Shown here one piece after another: positions 26,749 to 27,740 of a stretch of DNA of 27,740 nucleotides. Made by a program: the position numbers and the translations under genes. Below the pieces are notes generated by a model that was given only the letters and a program-made list of their open reading frames with translations, was not told the DNA's origin and searched no databases. The stretch is from Cyclostephanos tholiformis (Eukaryota; Bacillariophyta; Thalassiosirophyceae; Thalassiosirales; Thalassiosiraceae): the NCBI GenBank assembly GCA_036939975.1, contig JALLPB010000463.1, positions 1 to 27,740 of the forward strand, written 5' to 3'. Position 1 is the stretch's first letter. Each line of letters begins with the position of its first letter.

Positions 26749-27740
26749 ATGGTTAGACTACTTCGCCTGACAACCCGATGCACCTCCACCATGGCAGCCG
26801 GTACCCCACTTCAAGGCCTCCTTCATGGCAGACGACACACTCCCACTCCATTCCTTCTCCCGCCCCGCACACCCAAATGCCTCACCTGTCCATGGACAGC
26901 ATTGGCATTACCTGATCATTGCCCATGCCAATGACCGCACACATACTCTGACATTCTCCGTGCTCCTCCACCCTCGATAACATACAGACATCCACACCAC
27001 CGCACCAATCATATCCTCCAATCTGTCCCCCCCTCTCCTCCCTCCCACAGGAGTCTCTTCTCCAGCAAATGCCCTCGACGAGGAAACCTACGATGGCAAC
27101 TACTCGTCCATCGATTGACTTTCTTCCTTCCATCCATCATCCACCATACATTACCCACCATCATCCTTCCTCAACTTGACCCCGTCAACAATTGGCTCCC
27201 TACCTCCTATTCAATACAACCTCACCACCACACCACCCTTCCCACTATCCCTAACGGAACATCCTCTCCTTCCAATTCTCAATCCCACCTTCCTGACGAT
27301 ATATCATTTGATTGGAGTGACAACGCCAATGAAACTGCCGATTACTCTGACAACAACACTACTGATCCCCTCCCTGACCCCCACACACACAAATCTTCTA
27401 AACAATATTCCAATAAACCCCCTAACAAAGCTCTCATCACAACCGCATACTCAAATGAGCCCCGATATCTTGTGGATATCAGTAAAATCTACACCCAAAA
27501 TGCCCATGGTTTATGGTGCCGTCCACGTGACTCTGATGGCAACATTATTCCGAATAGCGAACGTGACAACACTAAACTTGAACATGCGATTCATCGAATG
27601 CGAGCCAATGACATCGATGCGTGGCTTCTTCAAGAAACATGGTTAGAGGACGATGTTTTTGACACAATAATTGGAGGGTATCATATATTCAGACACAACT
27701 TACCGATCGGAAACACTGGACGAGATCATCTCTTTCGAGG
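26749..27740 (+). pseudogene. Non-LTR (LINE) retrotransposon, 5' part; runs off the edge
   Basis: From about 27421 to the edge one frame reads an APE-type endonuclease N-terminus: IYTQNAHGLWCRPRDSDGN (catalytic-type Asn at 27499-27501), IHRMRANDIDAWLLQETWLE (catalytic-type Glu at 27634-27636), and FDTIIGGYHIFRHN. In LINEs this domain nicks target DNA before reverse transcription. The reading frame is open back to 26935 but has no early ATG. Upstream, protein-like signal seems to lie in another frame (GQHWHYLIIAHANDRTHTL near 26897-26950) with stops, so the leader/ORF1 side is degraded or interrupted. The segment is C-rich on the + strand. The RT domain, if present, lies outside the window. 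Completeness cannot be judged. Confidence 0.7.

Noticed and set aside
1..27740. tRNA, rRNA or CRISPR features
   Set aside because: I looked for T-loop-like GGTTCRANYCC contexts and regularly spaced palindromic repeats. The few GGTTCAA matches lie inside transposase or other coding frames, and the repeats found are tandem or inverted, not spacer arrays.

Overview
The window looks like nuclear DNA of a eukaryotic alga, most likely a diatom or a close stramenopile relative. The reasons are short GT-AG introns (about 70-215 bp), transposable elements of several eukaryotic classes, and host proteins full of Asp, Ser, Arg and His runs encoded by trinucleotide repeats. There is a recognisable Golgi pH regulator (GPHR/GPR89) gene. 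I saw no bacterial operon structure, rRNA, tRNA or CRISPR array. The taxonomic call is inference.

Layout: 0-12.1 kb is almost entirely dead mobile DNA. In order it holds: a pogo/Tc1-like transposase fragment cut off by a 53-bp repeat; an unrecognised gene fragment with an exonic tandem duplication; an AGGAATTCCT-type foldback repeat; a GC-rich minisatellite; a hAT transposase pseudogene with several frameshifts and stops; a 122-bp tandem duplication; a second, larger AGGAATTCCT repeat; a reverse-strand reverse transcriptase / RNase H / tyrosine recombinase retroelement relic; and an orphan frameshifted reading frame.

12.1-14.6 kb begins the host genes: a small secreted eight-cysteine protein (+) and a reverse-strand multi-pass membrane protein whose N-terminus is confused by a 13-C homopolymer. 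15.4-18.2 kb is a seemingly intact two-gene PIF/Harbinger DNA transposon, with a Myb/SANT-like protein (+) and a DDE transposase (-) arranged tail to tail between 18-bp terminal inverted repeats.

18.65-24.7 kb is a host block: the GPHR-family gene (+) converges on an unrecognised gene (-) for which I propose six phase-compatible exons and about 1,044 residues, starting with a hydrophobic signal/anchor and a 15-histidine run. 24.9-25.6 kb is a non-autonomous element with about 54-bp terminal inverted repeats and a perfect 28-bp internal palindrome. 25.7-27.7 kb returns to repeats: a 183-bp-offset duplication, a probable MULE transposase fragment, and the start of a LINE-type retrotransposon (APE endonuclease) running off the right edge.

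The genes do not form one pathway. The Harbinger pair would work together in transposition; the host genes have no visible functional link beyond probable membrane or secretory location. The least explained items are the six-exon gene, the 13-14 kb membrane protein, the eight-cysteine secreted protein, the long-inverted-repeat element with its palindrome, and the orphan frame at 10.7-11.7 kb.
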